Source of the DNA: Methylobacterium oryzae
GTDB taxonomy: Bacteria; Pseudomonadota; Alphaproteobacteria; Rhizobiales; Beijerinckiaceae
Length of the DNA stretch: 64,000 nucleotides
NCBI RefSeq assembly: GCF_021398735.1
Contig: NZ_CP090349.1
Location: 5,702,001 to 5,766,000 of the forward strand
Reading direction: 5' to 3'
Shown one piece after another: positions 35,215 to 43,149 of this stretch (positions are counted from its first letter, which is position 1; every line of letters begins with the position of its first letter). Position numbers and translations under genes: made by a program. The notes under the pieces are model-generated. The model did no database searches and was not told the origin of the DNA. It saw only the letters and a program-made list of their open reading frames with translations.

Positions 35215-35697
35215 TCAATCCTCTCCGCGGGCGAGGGTCAGGAAATCGACGCGGGTGGCGGCCGTGCGCCGGGCGGCCCGATCCCGGGAGGCCGCGAGCC
35301 GCCGGGCGGCGGGCTCCAGGGCGGCCTCGACCCGGGCGCGCCGGACCGGATCCTGCCAGAGGGCGTCGAGGATCGCGGCGAGCCGCGCCTTCGCGCGGTC
35401 GCGGCCGAGATGGTAGGCGAAGCCCGCCGGACCGTCCGCGAGGCGGATGGCGGCCCGGGTCACGCTGACCTCTCCGAGATTGAACGGGCGACCGTCGCCG
35501 CCGATCCGGCCCGACGCCATCACGAGACCGGTCTCGGGCGGACGCAGGTCCGCGGCCGCGGGCGCTTCGAGGCCCGACACGGCCGCCTCGAGGGCCGCCT
35601 CGAGATCCGCGCGGCTCGCCTCGGCACAGAGGGCCATGACCGCCTGGCGCGCCGCGGTCTCGCCCTCGGATCCCGGATGTCTCGGGGTCGTCGTCAT
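35215..35697 (-). CDS. phnG: C-P lyase core subunit PhnG
   Basis: 160 residues. Conserved core RPPETGLVMASGRIGGDGRPFNLGEVSVTRAAIRL and AYHLGRDRAKARLAAILDAL. First gene of the operon phnG-H-I-J-GNAT-K-L-M-N, in which nearly every junction overlaps. ATG 35697 begins MTTTPRHPGSEG; the longer reading frame runs through the promoter. Controlled by the PhnF site and a Pho box just upstream. Confidence 0.95.
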   Translation of the reverse strand: MTTTPRHPGSEGETAARQAVMALCAEASRADLEAALEAAVSGLEAPAAADLRPPETGLVMASGRIGGDGRPFNLGEVSVTRAAIRLADGPAGFAYHLGRDRAKARLAAILDALWQDPVRRARVEAALEPAARRLAASRDRAARRTAATRVDFLTLARGED

Positions 35698-35718
35698 CGC
35701 GAATCCCTTCGTCGCTCG

Positions 35719-35740
35719 GTTGTATAGGTGTATAGACAAC
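35719..35740. promoter_or_regulatory. PhnF-type operator overlapping the phnG -10
   Basis: The sequence GTTGTATAGG-TG-TATAGACAAC holds two inverted half-sites (GTTGT...ACAAC) and a tight palindrome TGT-ATAG-ACA (35729-35738). On the minus strand a promoter TTGTGC (35757-35752), 17 bp, TATACA (35734-35729) points to phnG, so a bound repressor would cover the -10. PhnF of other bacteria binds similar TATAGAC sites. It lies between divergent phnG and phnF. Confidence 0.7.
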
Positions 35741-35757
35741 TGGCGTGCGCCGCACAA

Positions 35758-35775
35758 ATGAAGTTTTGATGACAG
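35758..35775 (-). promoter_or_regulatory. Pho box upstream of phnG
   Basis: On the minus strand CTGTCAT-CAAA-ACTTCAT. The first half matches the PhoB half-site CTGTCAT exactly, the second at five of seven positions, with the standard 4-bp spacer. It abuts the -35 of the phnG promoter, the expected place for PhoB to recruit polymerase. Confidence 0.65.
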
Positions 35776-35776
35776 G

Positions 35777-36520
35777 ATGGATGCGCAGGAGCAGGCGGCC
35801 GGCCTCGTCCGGGGCGAGGGGCTGACGGCGTGGCGGCAGATCGCCGACGCGCTGACGGCCGAGATCGCGGCGGGACGCTACGCGCCGGGACAGCAGCTCC
35901 CCGCCGAGGCCGCCCTGGCGGCGCGGTTCGCGGTGAACCGGCACACGGTGCGGCGCGCCCTCGCGGCGCTGGCCGAGGGCGGGCTCGTGCGCGCCAGCCA
36001 GGGCCGCGGCACCTTCGTGGAGGAGGCGCCGCTCGCCTACCCGATCGGGCCGCGCACGCGCTTCTCCGAGATCGTCGCCGGGGCCGGGCGCGAGGCCTGG
36101 GGCGACCTCGTCGCGGCGACCACGGTCCCGGCCGGGACCGAGCAGGCGGCGTCCCTGGCCCTCGCCCCCGGCGCGCCGATCCTGGAGCTGCTGACGGTCC
36201 ACCGGGCGGACGGCGCCCCGCTCTCGACGGCGCTGACCTGGCTGCCGCTGCCGCGCTTCGCGGGTTTCGCCGAGGCCTACGCGGCGCGCGGCTCGATCAC
36301 CCGGGCCTTCGCGACCTGCGGCGTCCACGACTACACCCGGCTCTCGACGCGGATCCGGGCCCGCCCCGCGGACTCCGCGGAGGCGCAGCGCCTCGACATC
36401 GCGCCGGCGCGGGTCGTGCTGGTGGTGTCGAGCGTCAACATCGATCCCGCCGGCGTGCCGATCCAGGCGAACCGCACCCTGTTCGCCGCCGACCGCGTGG
36501 AGCTGGTGATCGGCGGGTGA
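35777..36520 (+). CDS. phnF: GntR/UTRA-family regulator PhnF
   Basis: 247 residues. Winged HTH of the GntR family (about 18-82: AWRQIADALTAEIAAGRYAPG, ARFAVNRHTVRRALAALAEGGLV, GRGTFV) followed by a UTRA ligand-binding domain (about 95-240). It is divergent from phnG over 79 bp that carry its likely operator. PhnF proteins repress phosphonate or phosphate uptake genes until a ligand binds. ATG 35777 lies directly after GACAGG; the same bases hold the phnG Pho box, so PhoB binding could affect its own expression. Confidence 0.93.
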   Translation: MDAQEQAAGLVRGEGLTAWRQIADALTAEIAAGRYAPGQQLPAEAALAARFAVNRHTVRRALAALAEGGLVRASQGRGTFVEEAPLAYPIGPRTRFSEIVAGAGREAWGDLVAATTVPAGTEQAASLALAPGAPILELLTVHRADGAPLSTALTWLPLPRFAGFAEAYAARGSITRAFATCGVHDYTRLSTRIRARPADSAEAQRLDIAPARVVLVVSSVNIDPAGVPIQANRTLFAADRVELVIGG

Positions 36521-36523
36521 TGC

Positions 36524-36578
36524 GATGTCCGCGCGACCTCCGCGCGACCTCCGCGCGACCTCCGCGCGATGTCCGCGC
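36524..36578. repeat. 11-bp tandem repeat (5 units) after phnF
   Basis: Five head-to-tail copies of an 11-bp unit: GACCTCCGCGC three times in the middle, GATGTCCGCGC at both ends. It begins 4 bp after the phnF stop codon and runs to the neighbouring palindromic element at 36595. It could vary in copy number by slippage; no coding role is seen. Confidence 0.85.
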
Positions 36579-36594
36579 GAGGGCCTCGGCACTC

Positions 36595-36663
36595 CGTCCT
36601 CGCGAGCGGAGCGAAGCGACCCGGGGCAGCGCGACCCTGGGTCATTGCGCTCCGCGCGTGATG
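36595..36663. repeat. Dispersed palindromic (REP-like) element, copy A2
   Basis: It has the same arm design as the element at 11403-11494 (GAGCGGAGCGAAGCGACCC, then a centre, then GGGTCATTGCGCTCCGCG). It lies between convergent phnF and phnE, where it may also act as a bidirectional terminator. Confidence 0.65.
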
Positions 36664-36683
36664 CCGGAAAGCCGAGGCCTCCC

Positions 36684-37550
36684 TCAGCGCGCCGCCGGCC
36701 CGATGATCGCCCGGCGCAGGCGGGTCGAGACCCAGTCGATCGCCGCCACGGTCACGAGGATCATCAGAACCAGGAATGCGACCTGCTGCAGCTCCAGCAC
36801 GCGGATCAGCTCGGTGAGGTACTGGCCGATGCCGCCCGCGCCGACGATGCCGATGATCGTCGCCGAGCGGGTGTTCGACTCGAAGAAGTAGAGAACCTGG
36901 CTCGCCAGCACCGGCAGCACCCCGGGGATCAGCCCGAAGCGGATGCGGTGGAGCGCCGAGCCGCCCGAAGCGACGACGCCCTCGCCGGCCCGCTTGTCGC
37001 AGGTCTCGATCGCCTCCGAGAACAGCTTGCCGAGCGCGCCGAAATCCGAGCACGCGATCGCGAGCGCCCCGGCGAACGGGCCCAGGCCGACGACGTTGAT
37101 CCAGATCAGCGCCCAGATCAGCACGTCGACCGAGCGCATCACGTCGAGGCCGCGGCGGACCGCGAACCGCGCGAACGGGTTGGGCACGACGTTCCGCGCC
37201 GCCAGGAACGCCACCGGGAAGGCGAGGATCGCCGCCGTCAGCGTGCCCAGGAAGGCGATGCCGAGGGTCTCGCCCAGCGCGTGCAGGAAGGTCCAGAACT
37301 GGCCCTCCGGCGATGGCGGCAGCATCAGCACCGCGAAGGTGCCGAGCCGCCCGAGCCCGTGGAGGATCCGCGCCACCGAGAAGTCGAGGCGCCAGTAGCC
37401 GAGCGCCGCGAGCCCCACCAGGACGACGAGCAGGGCGGCGAGCCGCGCCCGCCCCGGCCAGTCGGCGCGGAACTGCGCGGGGTAGCGCGCGCGCAGGCGG
37501 CCGAGGTCGGCCCGGGCCGCCGCCCGCAGGGTCTCGGGACGCGCGCTCAT
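36684..37550 (-). CDS. phnE2: Phosphonate ABC transporter permease PhnE (second)
   Basis: 288 residues with about six membrane segments. The permease cytoplasmic loop reads GALGKLFSEAIETCDKRAGEGVVASGG, the typical EAA-type motif of phosphonate permeases. The long N-terminal cytoplasmic stretch (about 1-38) and a periplasmic loop follow. The ATG overlaps the phnE1 stop by 4 bp, so both permeases are made together and probably form a heterodimer. Confidence 0.94.
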   Translation of the reverse strand: MSARPETLRAAARADLGRLRARYPAQFRADWPGRARLAALLVVLVGLAALGYWRLDFSVARILHGLGRLGTFAVLMLPPSPEGQFWTFLHALGETLGIAFLGTLTAAILAFPVAFLAARNVVPNPFARFAVRRGLDVMRSVDVLIWALIWINVVGLGPFAGALAIACSDFGALGKLFSEAIETCDKRAGEGVVASGGSALHRIRFGLIPGVLPVLASQVLYFFESNTRSATIIGIVGAGGIGQYLTELIRVLELQQVAFLVLMILVTVAAIDWVSTRLRRAIIGPAAR

Positions 37551-38428
37551 CGGGCGTGCTCCGCGCCGATCAGGCGGTGGCGGACCCGCTCGGTGACGAG
37601 GTCGATGCAGAAGACGGTCAGGATGATCAGCACGAGGATCGCGCTCACGTCCGCGTAGTAGAAATTGCGGATCGCCACGAGGAATTCCTGGCCGATGCCG
37701 CCGGCGCCGACGAAGCCCATCACCCCGGCGCCGCGCACGTTGATCTCGAAGCGCAGCAGCGCGTAGGAGGCGAAGTTCGACAGCACCTGCGGCAAGACCG
37801 CGAAGCGCACCGTCTGGACCCAGGTCGCGCCCGAGGCCGACAGGCCCTCGACGGGCCGCATGTCGATGTTCTCGACCACCTCGGAGAACAGCTTGCCCAG
37901 CGCGCCCGTGGTGTGGATCGCGATGGCGAGCACGCCCACCATCGGGCCGAGGCCGAAGGCGATGACGAAGATCAGCGCGAACACGACCTCGGGGACGGTG
38001 CGGCACAGTTCCAGGAGGCGCTTGGCGCCGACGCGCAGCACGCGCGACCGCACGAGGTTGGCGGCGGCCACGAAGCTGAGGGCGAAGCCCGCCAGCCCCC
38101 CGAGCAGCGTCCCGAGATAGGCCATGAGCAGGGTCTCGCCCAGCAGGCCCAGCCATCTGGGCAGGCCCCAGTACCAGGCGCGGACGTCCTCCAGCGGGTG
38201 CTCGAGGCTGATCGGCGGCAGGATCTGCTGGATGTAGGCGGTGAACTTGCCGATGTTCTCGGCGAAGACCAGCGGCCGCACCTCGGCGATCAGGCCCGCG
38301 ACCACGGCGAGCGCCGCCACCAGGGCGAAGCCCGCCAGCGTGCGGCGGCGGGCCTCGCCGGTCGCCGCCGCGTAGAGGCCGGAGAGGGCGGCTGCCCGCT
38401 CCGGCGACAGGGGTGTCAGACCGCGCAA
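37547..38428 (-). CDS. phnE1: Phosphonate ABC transporter permease PhnE (first)
   Basis: 293 residues, six or so membrane segments. The permease loop GALGKLFSEVVENIDMRPVEGLSASGA aligns with that of the following permease, showing duplication. Both contain VGAGGIGQ. It lies 16 bp after phnD. PhnE passes phosphonates through the inner membrane using PhnC ATPase energy. Confidence 0.94.
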   Translation of the reverse strand: MRGLTPLSPERAAALSGLYAAATGEARRRTLAGFALVAALAVVAGLIAEVRPLVFAENIGKFTAYIQQILPPISLEHPLEDVRAWYWGLPRWLGLLGETLLMAYLGTLLGGLAGFALSFVAAANLVRSRVLRVGAKRLLELCRTVPEVVFALIFVIAFGLGPMVGVLAIAIHTTGALGKLFSEVVENIDMRPVEGLSASGATWVQTVRFAVLPQVLSNFASYALLRFEINVRGAGVMGFVGAGGIGQEFLVAIRNFYYADVSAILVLIILTVFCIDLVTERVRHRLIGAEHAR

Positions 38429-38444
38429 GGCGGGCGGCTCCGGA

Positions 38445-39371
38445 TCAGGACTTCCGACGCTGCTCGTCGTTGAACCGCAGCATGTCGATGATCGGCTGGT
38501 AATCCTTGAGGGTCACCGGCGTGAGATCCTGGTCCTTGCCGTCGGAGAGCCGGTCGAACGCGGCCTTGTCGGCCTTCGGCAGGGCCACGAAGGCGTCGCG
38601 GATCTTGGCCTTCAGGTCGTCCGGCAGGCTCGCCAGCACGGCGAAGGGCCCCTCCGGCAGGAAGTCGGACCTGAACACGACCCGGAAGTCCGACTGCTGC
38701 ATCGGCGTGCCGTCGGGCTTCTTGAGCATGCCCTTGGCGGCCATGCGGGTGACCATCGTGTCGGTCTCGGAATTCCACAGGTTGGCGGCGGCGTCGGCCG
38801 TGCCCTGGGTGAGCGCCAGGACGGCGTTCTCGTGGCTGCCCGCGTAGAAGGTCTTGCCGAAGAACTTCTCGACGTCGTAGCCGGCCCGCTTCAGGAAGAA
38901 GCGCGGCGCCTGATTGCCGGAGGTGGAGTTCGGATCGACCAGCGCGAGGTTCTTGCCCTTGAGATCCTCGACGGTCTTGTAGGGGCTGGAGGCCAGCACG
39001 TAGACCACCGAATAGTAGCCCGAGGCGCCGGTCTCGTGCTTCTGGTTGACGATCGGCTCGATCTTCACGCCGGTCATCACGGCCCGCGCGAACGAGGCCG
39101 GCCCGTACCACGCGATCTGGATGTTGCCGGCGCGCTGGCCCTCGATCACGGCGGCGTAGTCGCTCGCCACCCGCAGCTTGACCGGCACGCCGAGCGTCTT
39201 GGTCAGGTAGGCGGTGAGCGGCGCCCAGCGGTCGGCGGTGCCCGAGGCGTTCTCGGCCGGGATCACGCCCAGCGTCAGCTCCGGATACTGGGCCTTCCAG
39301 TCCTGGGCGGCGGCCGGCAGGCCGAGGAGGGCGAGGGCCGCGGCGGCGGCGAGGGTGCGTCGGGTGATCAT
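38445..39371 (-). CDS. phnD: Phosphonate ABC transporter substrate-binding protein PhnD
   Basis: 308 residues. The signal peptide MITRRTLAAAAALALLGLPAAAQ is cleaved near QDW. The periplasmic binding fold follows: LTLGVIPAENASGTADRWAPLTAYL, GPASFARAVMTG, NLALVDPNSTSGNQAPRFFL (the phosphonate-contacting STSG-type loop) and SHENAVLALTQGTADAAANLW. ATG 39371 was chosen because the signal peptide begins there. A repeat array lies between phnC and this gene. Confidence 0.95.
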   Translation of the reverse strand: MITRRTLAAAAALALLGLPAAAQDWKAQYPELTLGVIPAENASGTADRWAPLTAYLTKTLGVPVKLRVASDYAAVIEGQRAGNIQIAWYGPASFARAVMTGVKIEPIVNQKHETGASGYYSVVYVLASSPYKTVEDLKGKNLALVDPNSTSGNQAPRFFLKRAGYDVEKFFGKTFYAGSHENAVLALTQGTADAAANLWNSETDTMVTRMAAKGMLKKPDGTPMQQSDFRVVFRSDFLPEGPFAVLASLPDDLKAKIRDAFVALPKADKAAFDRLSDGKDQDLTPVTLKDYQPIIDMLRFNDEQRRKS

Positions 39372-39446
39372 CGGGTCGTCCTTCGTGGCGTCGGCGAGGT
39401 TCAGCCGGCCGGAGGCCGGTCGGGCGTTTCCAAGACGGTGCATTTT

Positions 39447-39492
39447 GGCGGTGCGCTCTGGCGGTGCGCTCTGGCGGTGCGCTCTGGCGGTG
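39447..39492. repeat. 13-bp tandem repeat between phnC and phnD
   Basis: Three perfect copies of GGCGGTGCGCTCT plus a partial fourth. It lies in the 144-bp spacer between phnC and phnD. It may lower read-through or alter mRNA folding at the junction, which would help make more binding protein than ATPase, or it may simply be a slippage-prone minisatellite. Confidence 0.85.
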
Positions 39493-39515
39493 TTCGTTGG
39501 GGCCCGGGGCCCGGA

Positions 39516-40364
39516 TCAGGCGCCGAGGGCGGCCTCGCGGACCGGCCGCGCCGGCACGTGACCGGGCCGGCCCGGCATCGCGGCCCGCTGCTCCGCCTCG
39601 CGCTGCGCGGAATCGTCCAGCACCTCGCCGGCCTCCAGGCCGTAGAGCCGGCGCGCCACGTCCTCGGTGAGGTCGAAGGGGCCGCCCTCGAACACGACCC
39701 GCCCGGCCGCGAGGCCGACGAGGCGGTCGCAGTAGGCGCGGGCGAGGTCGAGGGAGTGCAGGTTGCACAGCACCGTGATGCCGTAGCGCCGGTTCACGTC
39801 GGCGAGCGCGTCCATCACGAGCCGCGTGTTGCGCGGGTCGAGCGAGGCGACCGGCTCGTCGGCGAGCAGGATCTCGGGTTCCTGCACGAGGGCGCGGGCG
39901 ATGGCGACGCGCTGCTGCTGGCCGCCCGACAGGCCGTCGGCCCGCTGGCCGGCGAACTCGCCCATGTCGAAGCTCTCCAGGGCGGCGAGGGCCATGGCGC
40001 GGTCCTCGGCGGACCATTGCCGGAGCAGGGCGCGGTGGGTCGGCACGTGGCTGAGGCGCCCCATCAGCACGTTGGTCATAACGTCGAGCCGGCCGACGAG
40101 GTTGAACTGCTGGAAGATCATGGCGCAGCGGGTGCGCCACTCGCGCAGCGGGCGGCCGCGCAGGGTGGTGACCTCGCGGCCGTCGTGGAGGATGCGCCCC
40201 GAGCTCGGATCCGCCAGCCGGTTGATGAGGCGCAGCAGCGTGGACTTGCCGGCACCGGACCGGCCGATCACCCCGACGAAGCTGCCGGGCTCGATCCGGA
40301 GCGACACGCCGTCGACGGCGCGTCGGTCGCCGTACTGGCGCGTGAGATCCTCGATAACCAGCAT
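39516..40364 (-). CDS. phnC: Phosphonate ABC transporter ATP-binding protein PhnC
   Basis: 282 residues. Walker [10 protein letters not shown] (34-42), [21 protein letters not shown], signature [16 protein letters not shown], Walker [14 protein letters not shown]. The C-terminal 30 residues are a variable extension. First gene of phnC-D-E1-E2, with a Pho box about 39 bp before ATG 40364. Confidence 0.95.
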   Translation of the reverse strand: MLVIEDLTRQYGDRRAVDGVSLRIEPGSFVGVIGRSGAGKSTLLRLINRLADPSSGRILHDGREVTTLRGRPLREWRTRCAMIFQQFNLVGRLDVMTNVLMGRLSHVPTHRALLRQWSAEDRAMALAALESFDMGEFAGQRADGLSGGQQQRVAIARALVQEPEILLADEPVASLDPRNTRLVMDALADVNRRYGITVLCNLHSLDLARAYCDRLVGLAAGRVVFEGGPFDLTEDVARRLYGLEAGEVLDDSAQREAEQRAAMPGRPGHVPARPVREAALGA

Positions 40365-40402
40365 GCCACCATCCGCCGGGGAACGGCCGCACGTAGACGC
40401 CG

Positions 40403-40435
40403 GTTTGACGACGATTGGATGACGTATTCGGGACG
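40403..40435 (-). promoter_or_regulatory. Pho box array upstream of phnC
   Basis: On the minus strand three direct repeats of 11 bp each begin with CGTC. The middle and last give CGTCAT-CCAAT-CGTCGT, close to the site before pit (CGTCAC-CCAAC-CGTCAC) and to the PhoB pattern of 7-bp repeats with 4-bp spacers. The array ends 39 bp before the phnC start. Confidence 0.6.
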
Positions 40436-40478
40436 ATTATATTTGCCGGCGCAGCATCTCGGCTTTTCGATAGCCGAC

Positions 40479-41099
40479 TTAATCTTCGTGGCGCTCCAGG
40501 AATGCTTCGATGGGCAGCCCGCGGAAATCCGGCAGCGCCCGGCGCAGGCGCTCGTGGTCCCAGTCCCACCACGCCAAGCGGGTCAGACGGTCCGCGACCG
40601 CCTCGGGGAAGCGGCGCCGGACCGGCCGGGCGGGATTGCCGACGACGATCGTGTAGGGCTCGACGTCGCGGGTGACGATGGCGCCCGCCCCCACCACCGC
40701 GCCGGTGCCGATCGTGCGCCCGGGCAGGACGACCGCGCCGTGGCCGATCCAGACATCGTGGCCGATCGCCACCGGGCTCGCCCGGCGCCGGTCGAAGAAG
40801 GCGGGCTCGTCCGATTCTTCCGGCCAGTAGGCGCGCGCCCGGTAGGTGAAGTGCGCCTGCGACGCCCGCTCCATCGGGTGGTTGCCGGGATTGATCCGCA
40901 CGCTGGCGGCGATCGAGCAGAACTTTCCGATCGCGGTGTAGATCACCTCGCCGTCCTCACCGATGTAGGAATAGTCGTCGAGGGTCGTCTCGGTGAGGCG
41001 GGTGCGGGCGCCGACCTCGGTGTAGCGGCCGAGGCGGCTGTCAACGACCCGGGCGCTCGGATCGAGCGCGGGTTCGAGGCCGAGGGGGCGGTCAACCAC
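40479..41099 (-). CDS. Phosphonate-associated hexapeptide acetyltransferase
   Basis: 206 residues. A left-handed beta-helix of hexapeptide repeats (VAIGHDVWIGHGAVVLPGRT, IGTGAVVGAGAIVTRDVEPY) and a closing NPARPVRRRFPEA match the xenobiotic/DapH-type acyltransferase group that repeatedly occurs in phn loci (TIGR03308 type). Substrate unknown; acetylation of a phosphonate or a phosphonate antibiotic is a possibility. It overlaps the DUF1045 gene by 8 bp and is followed by the phnC promoter. Confidence 0.88.
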   Translation of the reverse strand: MVDRPLGLEPALDPSARVVDSRLGRYTEVGARTRLTETTLDDYSYIGEDGEVIYTAIGKFCSIAASVRINPGNHPMERASQAHFTYRARAYWPEESDEPAFFDRRRASPVAIGHDVWIGHGAVVLPGRTIGTGAVVGAGAIVTRDVEPYTIVVGNPARPVRRRFPEAVADRLTRLAWWDWDHERLRRALPDFRGLPIEAFLERHED

Positions 41100-41778
41100 G
41101 GGCCTCTCCGAAGGGCAGGCGCGCCAGGAGCCGGAACGGTCCCGACCCGTCCTGGGTCAGGAGGCTGACGGCGTCGATCCGCAGGGGCTCCGGTCCCGCG
41201 GCGGCGTAGGCCTCGGACAGGCGCCGGTGCCAGAGGTCGCGCTCCGCCTCCGGCAGGGCGTCGGTCAGGGTCATGTGGAAGCGGAAGGCCTCGAACACGT
41301 AGGGGTAGCCCCAGCGGTCGAGGAGCGCGCGGCCGCGCGGGTCGAGGCGCTCCGGCCGGCGCTTGGCGCGCTCGGCCTCCGTGAGCGGTGCCCGGAACGG
41401 GTCGAGGGCGGCGACGCACTCGGCGGCGAGGAGCCCGAGTTCCGGCGGGGGTGTCTCCGGCACCAGGGCGAGGAACGGCCCGAGGGCGGCGACCCGGAGC
41501 GGCCCCACCGCCACCGGCGGGTGCGCGGCCGCGAGGGCGCGGGCGGCGGCCACGAGGTCGGCCTCCCCGGTGCCCGGGGCGAGGCGCAGCGGCGCCTTGA
41601 GGGTGGCGTGGAACCCGTAGACCCGCGCGCCCGCCGTGACGGGTGCGAGATCGCCGAGCCCCTCCGGGTGCGGGACCGGCAGCCCGGCGACGTTGTCGGT
41701 GCCGAGGATCGCCCGGCCGAAGCCTTCGAGGCGCGAATCCGGGGCGGGCAGCCAGTAGAGGGCGTAGCGGCGCGACAC
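41092..41778 (-). CDS. DUF1045 phosphonate-cluster protein
   Basis: 228 residues. This family is nearly always found in phn operons; the paired motifs YGFHATLKAPLRL and FRFHMTLTDALPE are the two H-x-T signatures of 2H phosphoesterases, about 110 residues apart. Its role may therefore be hydrolysis of a cyclic phosphate such as 5-phosphoribosyl 1,2-cyclic phosphate. GTG 41778 (SRRYALYWLPAP) was chosen as start with GGAGG 7 nt upstream; other starts would add a Pro/Arg-rich stretch. Confidence 0.87.
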   Translation of the reverse strand: MSRRYALYWLPAPDSRLEGFGRAILGTDNVAGLPVPHPEGLGDLAPVTAGARVYGFHATLKAPLRLAPGTGEADLVAAARALAAAHPPVAVGPLRVAALGPFLALVPETPPPELGLLAAECVAALDPFRAPLTEAERAKRRPERLDPRGRALLDRWGYPYVFEAFRFHMTLTDALPEAERDLWHRRLSEAYAAAGPEPLRIDAVSLLTQDGSGPFRLLARLPFGEARG

Positions 41779-41803
41779 GTCAGGGCCTCCGATCGCCGGG
41801 CGG

Positions 41804-42952
41804 TCAGGCCGTCGGCGCGTAGGTGCGCGCGTCGGCGGCCCGCCGGGGGCGCACGTCCATGGCATTGCCCCGCCACACGATGGCGCTCCGCATCCAGGCG
41901 CCGACCCAGATCGCCGGGATCAGGGCGTCGCGCGCCAGGAAGGCGGCCAGCGTGCGGGGCGAGCGGTGCCAGCCCGCGCGGAGAGCGAGCCGGTGCTCCG
42001 CGGCATAGCACAGGGCGGCGAGGCCGGCAGCGCCCGCGAGGCCCGCGAGGCTTCCGGCCCAGAGGGCGACGAGGAGCGCCGGCAGCAGGACGCCGCTGCC
42101 GATCTCGGGGGCGAAGAACAGCGGGAAGGTCACGCGGCGCAGGCGCGCCCAGCGCAGCTGCCGCGCCCAGACCTCCCGGAAGCCGCGCGGGCCGAGCGGC
42201 TGCTCGAACGGGCTCGCCACGAGGTGGACCCGCTTGCCGGCGGCGCGCACGAGCTTGGTGGCGGCCGCGTCCTCGGCGATCTCGGCCGCGAGCGCCTGGA
42301 GGCCACCCTGCGCCTCCAGGAAGGGCTTGTGCCAGAGCATGCTCTTGCCCTGCGCGAAGCCCAGCCCGAAGGCCTCGGCGGCGTATTGCCAGCGCGCCTG
42401 CAGGGTGTTCAGGAAGGCGCACTCCACCTCCGCCATGAAGCTGCCCGGGCGGGCGCCGGCCGGGGTGGAGCAGACGAGGCCGGTATCGGCGCGCCACGCC
42501 GCCTGCAGCCGCTGGAGGTAGTCCGGCGGCATGGCGACGTTGGAATCGGCGAGCACCACCCAGTCGTGGGCGGCGGCGCGCCAGCCGCGCAGGCAGTTGT
42601 TGAGCTTCGGGTTCGCGCTGACGCGCTCGTCGCCGAGGATCAGGCGGGCGGGCACGTGCGGGTGGGCCTCGATCAGGCGCTCCACCATCGGGACGATCGG
42701 GTCGGCCGGGTCGGCCACGCAGAAGATCAGCTCGTAGGACGGGTAGTCGAGGCGGACGCTGCGGAGGAGCATCTCCTCGCTGTAGGCCTCGACCCCGCGC
42801 AGGGGGCGGACCAGGGAGACGGGCGCGCCGTCCGGGAACCGCGACGGGCCGTGGTCCCGGCCGAGGCGCCGGGCCGCGACGGCGATGCTGCCGATCTGGA
42901 CGACGGCCAGGAGCGCGCCGAGGGACAGGGCCGGCACCGTGGCGTCAATCAT
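41804..42952 (-). CDS. hpnI: HpnI-like family 2 glycosyltransferase
   Basis: 382 residues. An N-terminal membrane segment (MIDATVPALSLGALLAVVQI) precedes a GT-A catalytic domain with D,D,D,(Q/R)xxRW pattern: VADPAD, VLADSNVAMPP, EIAEDAAATKLV, RQLRWARL. Two to three membrane segments end the protein. This is the ceramide-glucosyltransferase-like group that includes HpnI, which attaches an N-acetylglucosamine to bacteriohopanetetrol. No other hpn gene is in the window, so substrate is inferred. Possibly co-transcribed with the DUF1045 gene 25 bp downstream; divergent from pit. Confidence 0.8.
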   Translation of the reverse strand: MIDATVPALSLGALLAVVQIGSIAVAARRLGRDHGPSRFPDGAPVSLVRPLRGVEAYSEEMLLRSVRLDYPSYELIFCVADPADPIVPMVERLIEAHPHVPARLILGDERVSANPKLNNCLRGWRAAAHDWVVLADSNVAMPPDYLQRLQAAWRADTGLVCSTPAGARPGSFMAEVECAFLNTLQARWQYAAEAFGLGFAQGKSMLWHKPFLEAQGGLQALAAEIAEDAAATKLVRAAGKRVHLVASPFEQPLGPRGFREVWARQLRWARLRRVTFPLFFAPEIGSGVLLPALLVALWAGSLAGLAGAAGLAALCYAAEHRLALRAGWHRSPRTLAAFLARDALIPAIWVGAWMRSAIVWRGNAMDVRPRRAADARTYAPTA

Positions 42953-43082
42953 GCGGATCCCTCGTGCGATCGGGCGAGCGGTCCGGTCCGCTAGCGGCCG
43001 GACCGCGTCAGGCGTGTGACAGCGCCGCCCGACGCTCTCGGACACGCACTCGGACACGCTCGCCGACGCGCGGCGTCGCGGG

Positions 43083-43114
43083 CCGTCACCCAACCGTCAC
43101 CGCGCGGTTTTAAT
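43083..43114 (+). promoter_or_regulatory. Pho box and -10 of the Pit transporter
   Basis: CCGTCAC-CCAA-CCGTCAC is a perfect 7-bp direct repeat with a 4-bp spacer (43083-43100), followed after 8 bp by TTTAAT (43109-43114), a good -10. Pho-regulated promoters use the box in place of a -35. The gene starts at 43150. Confidence 0.7.
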
Positions 43115-43149
43115 CCCCGCTCACCACGAAAGATTCCGCGCGAGGGTTC

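Noticed and set aside
34625..36592. A 655-codon minus-strand frame that would fuse phnH to upstream sequence
   Set aside because: The phnH product is complete from ATG 35212; the extension crosses phnG and phnF in another frame.
36524..36663. Possible CRISPR array at the 11-bp repeats
   Set aside because: Units are 11 bp with no spacers and no cas genes; it is a simple tandem repeat.
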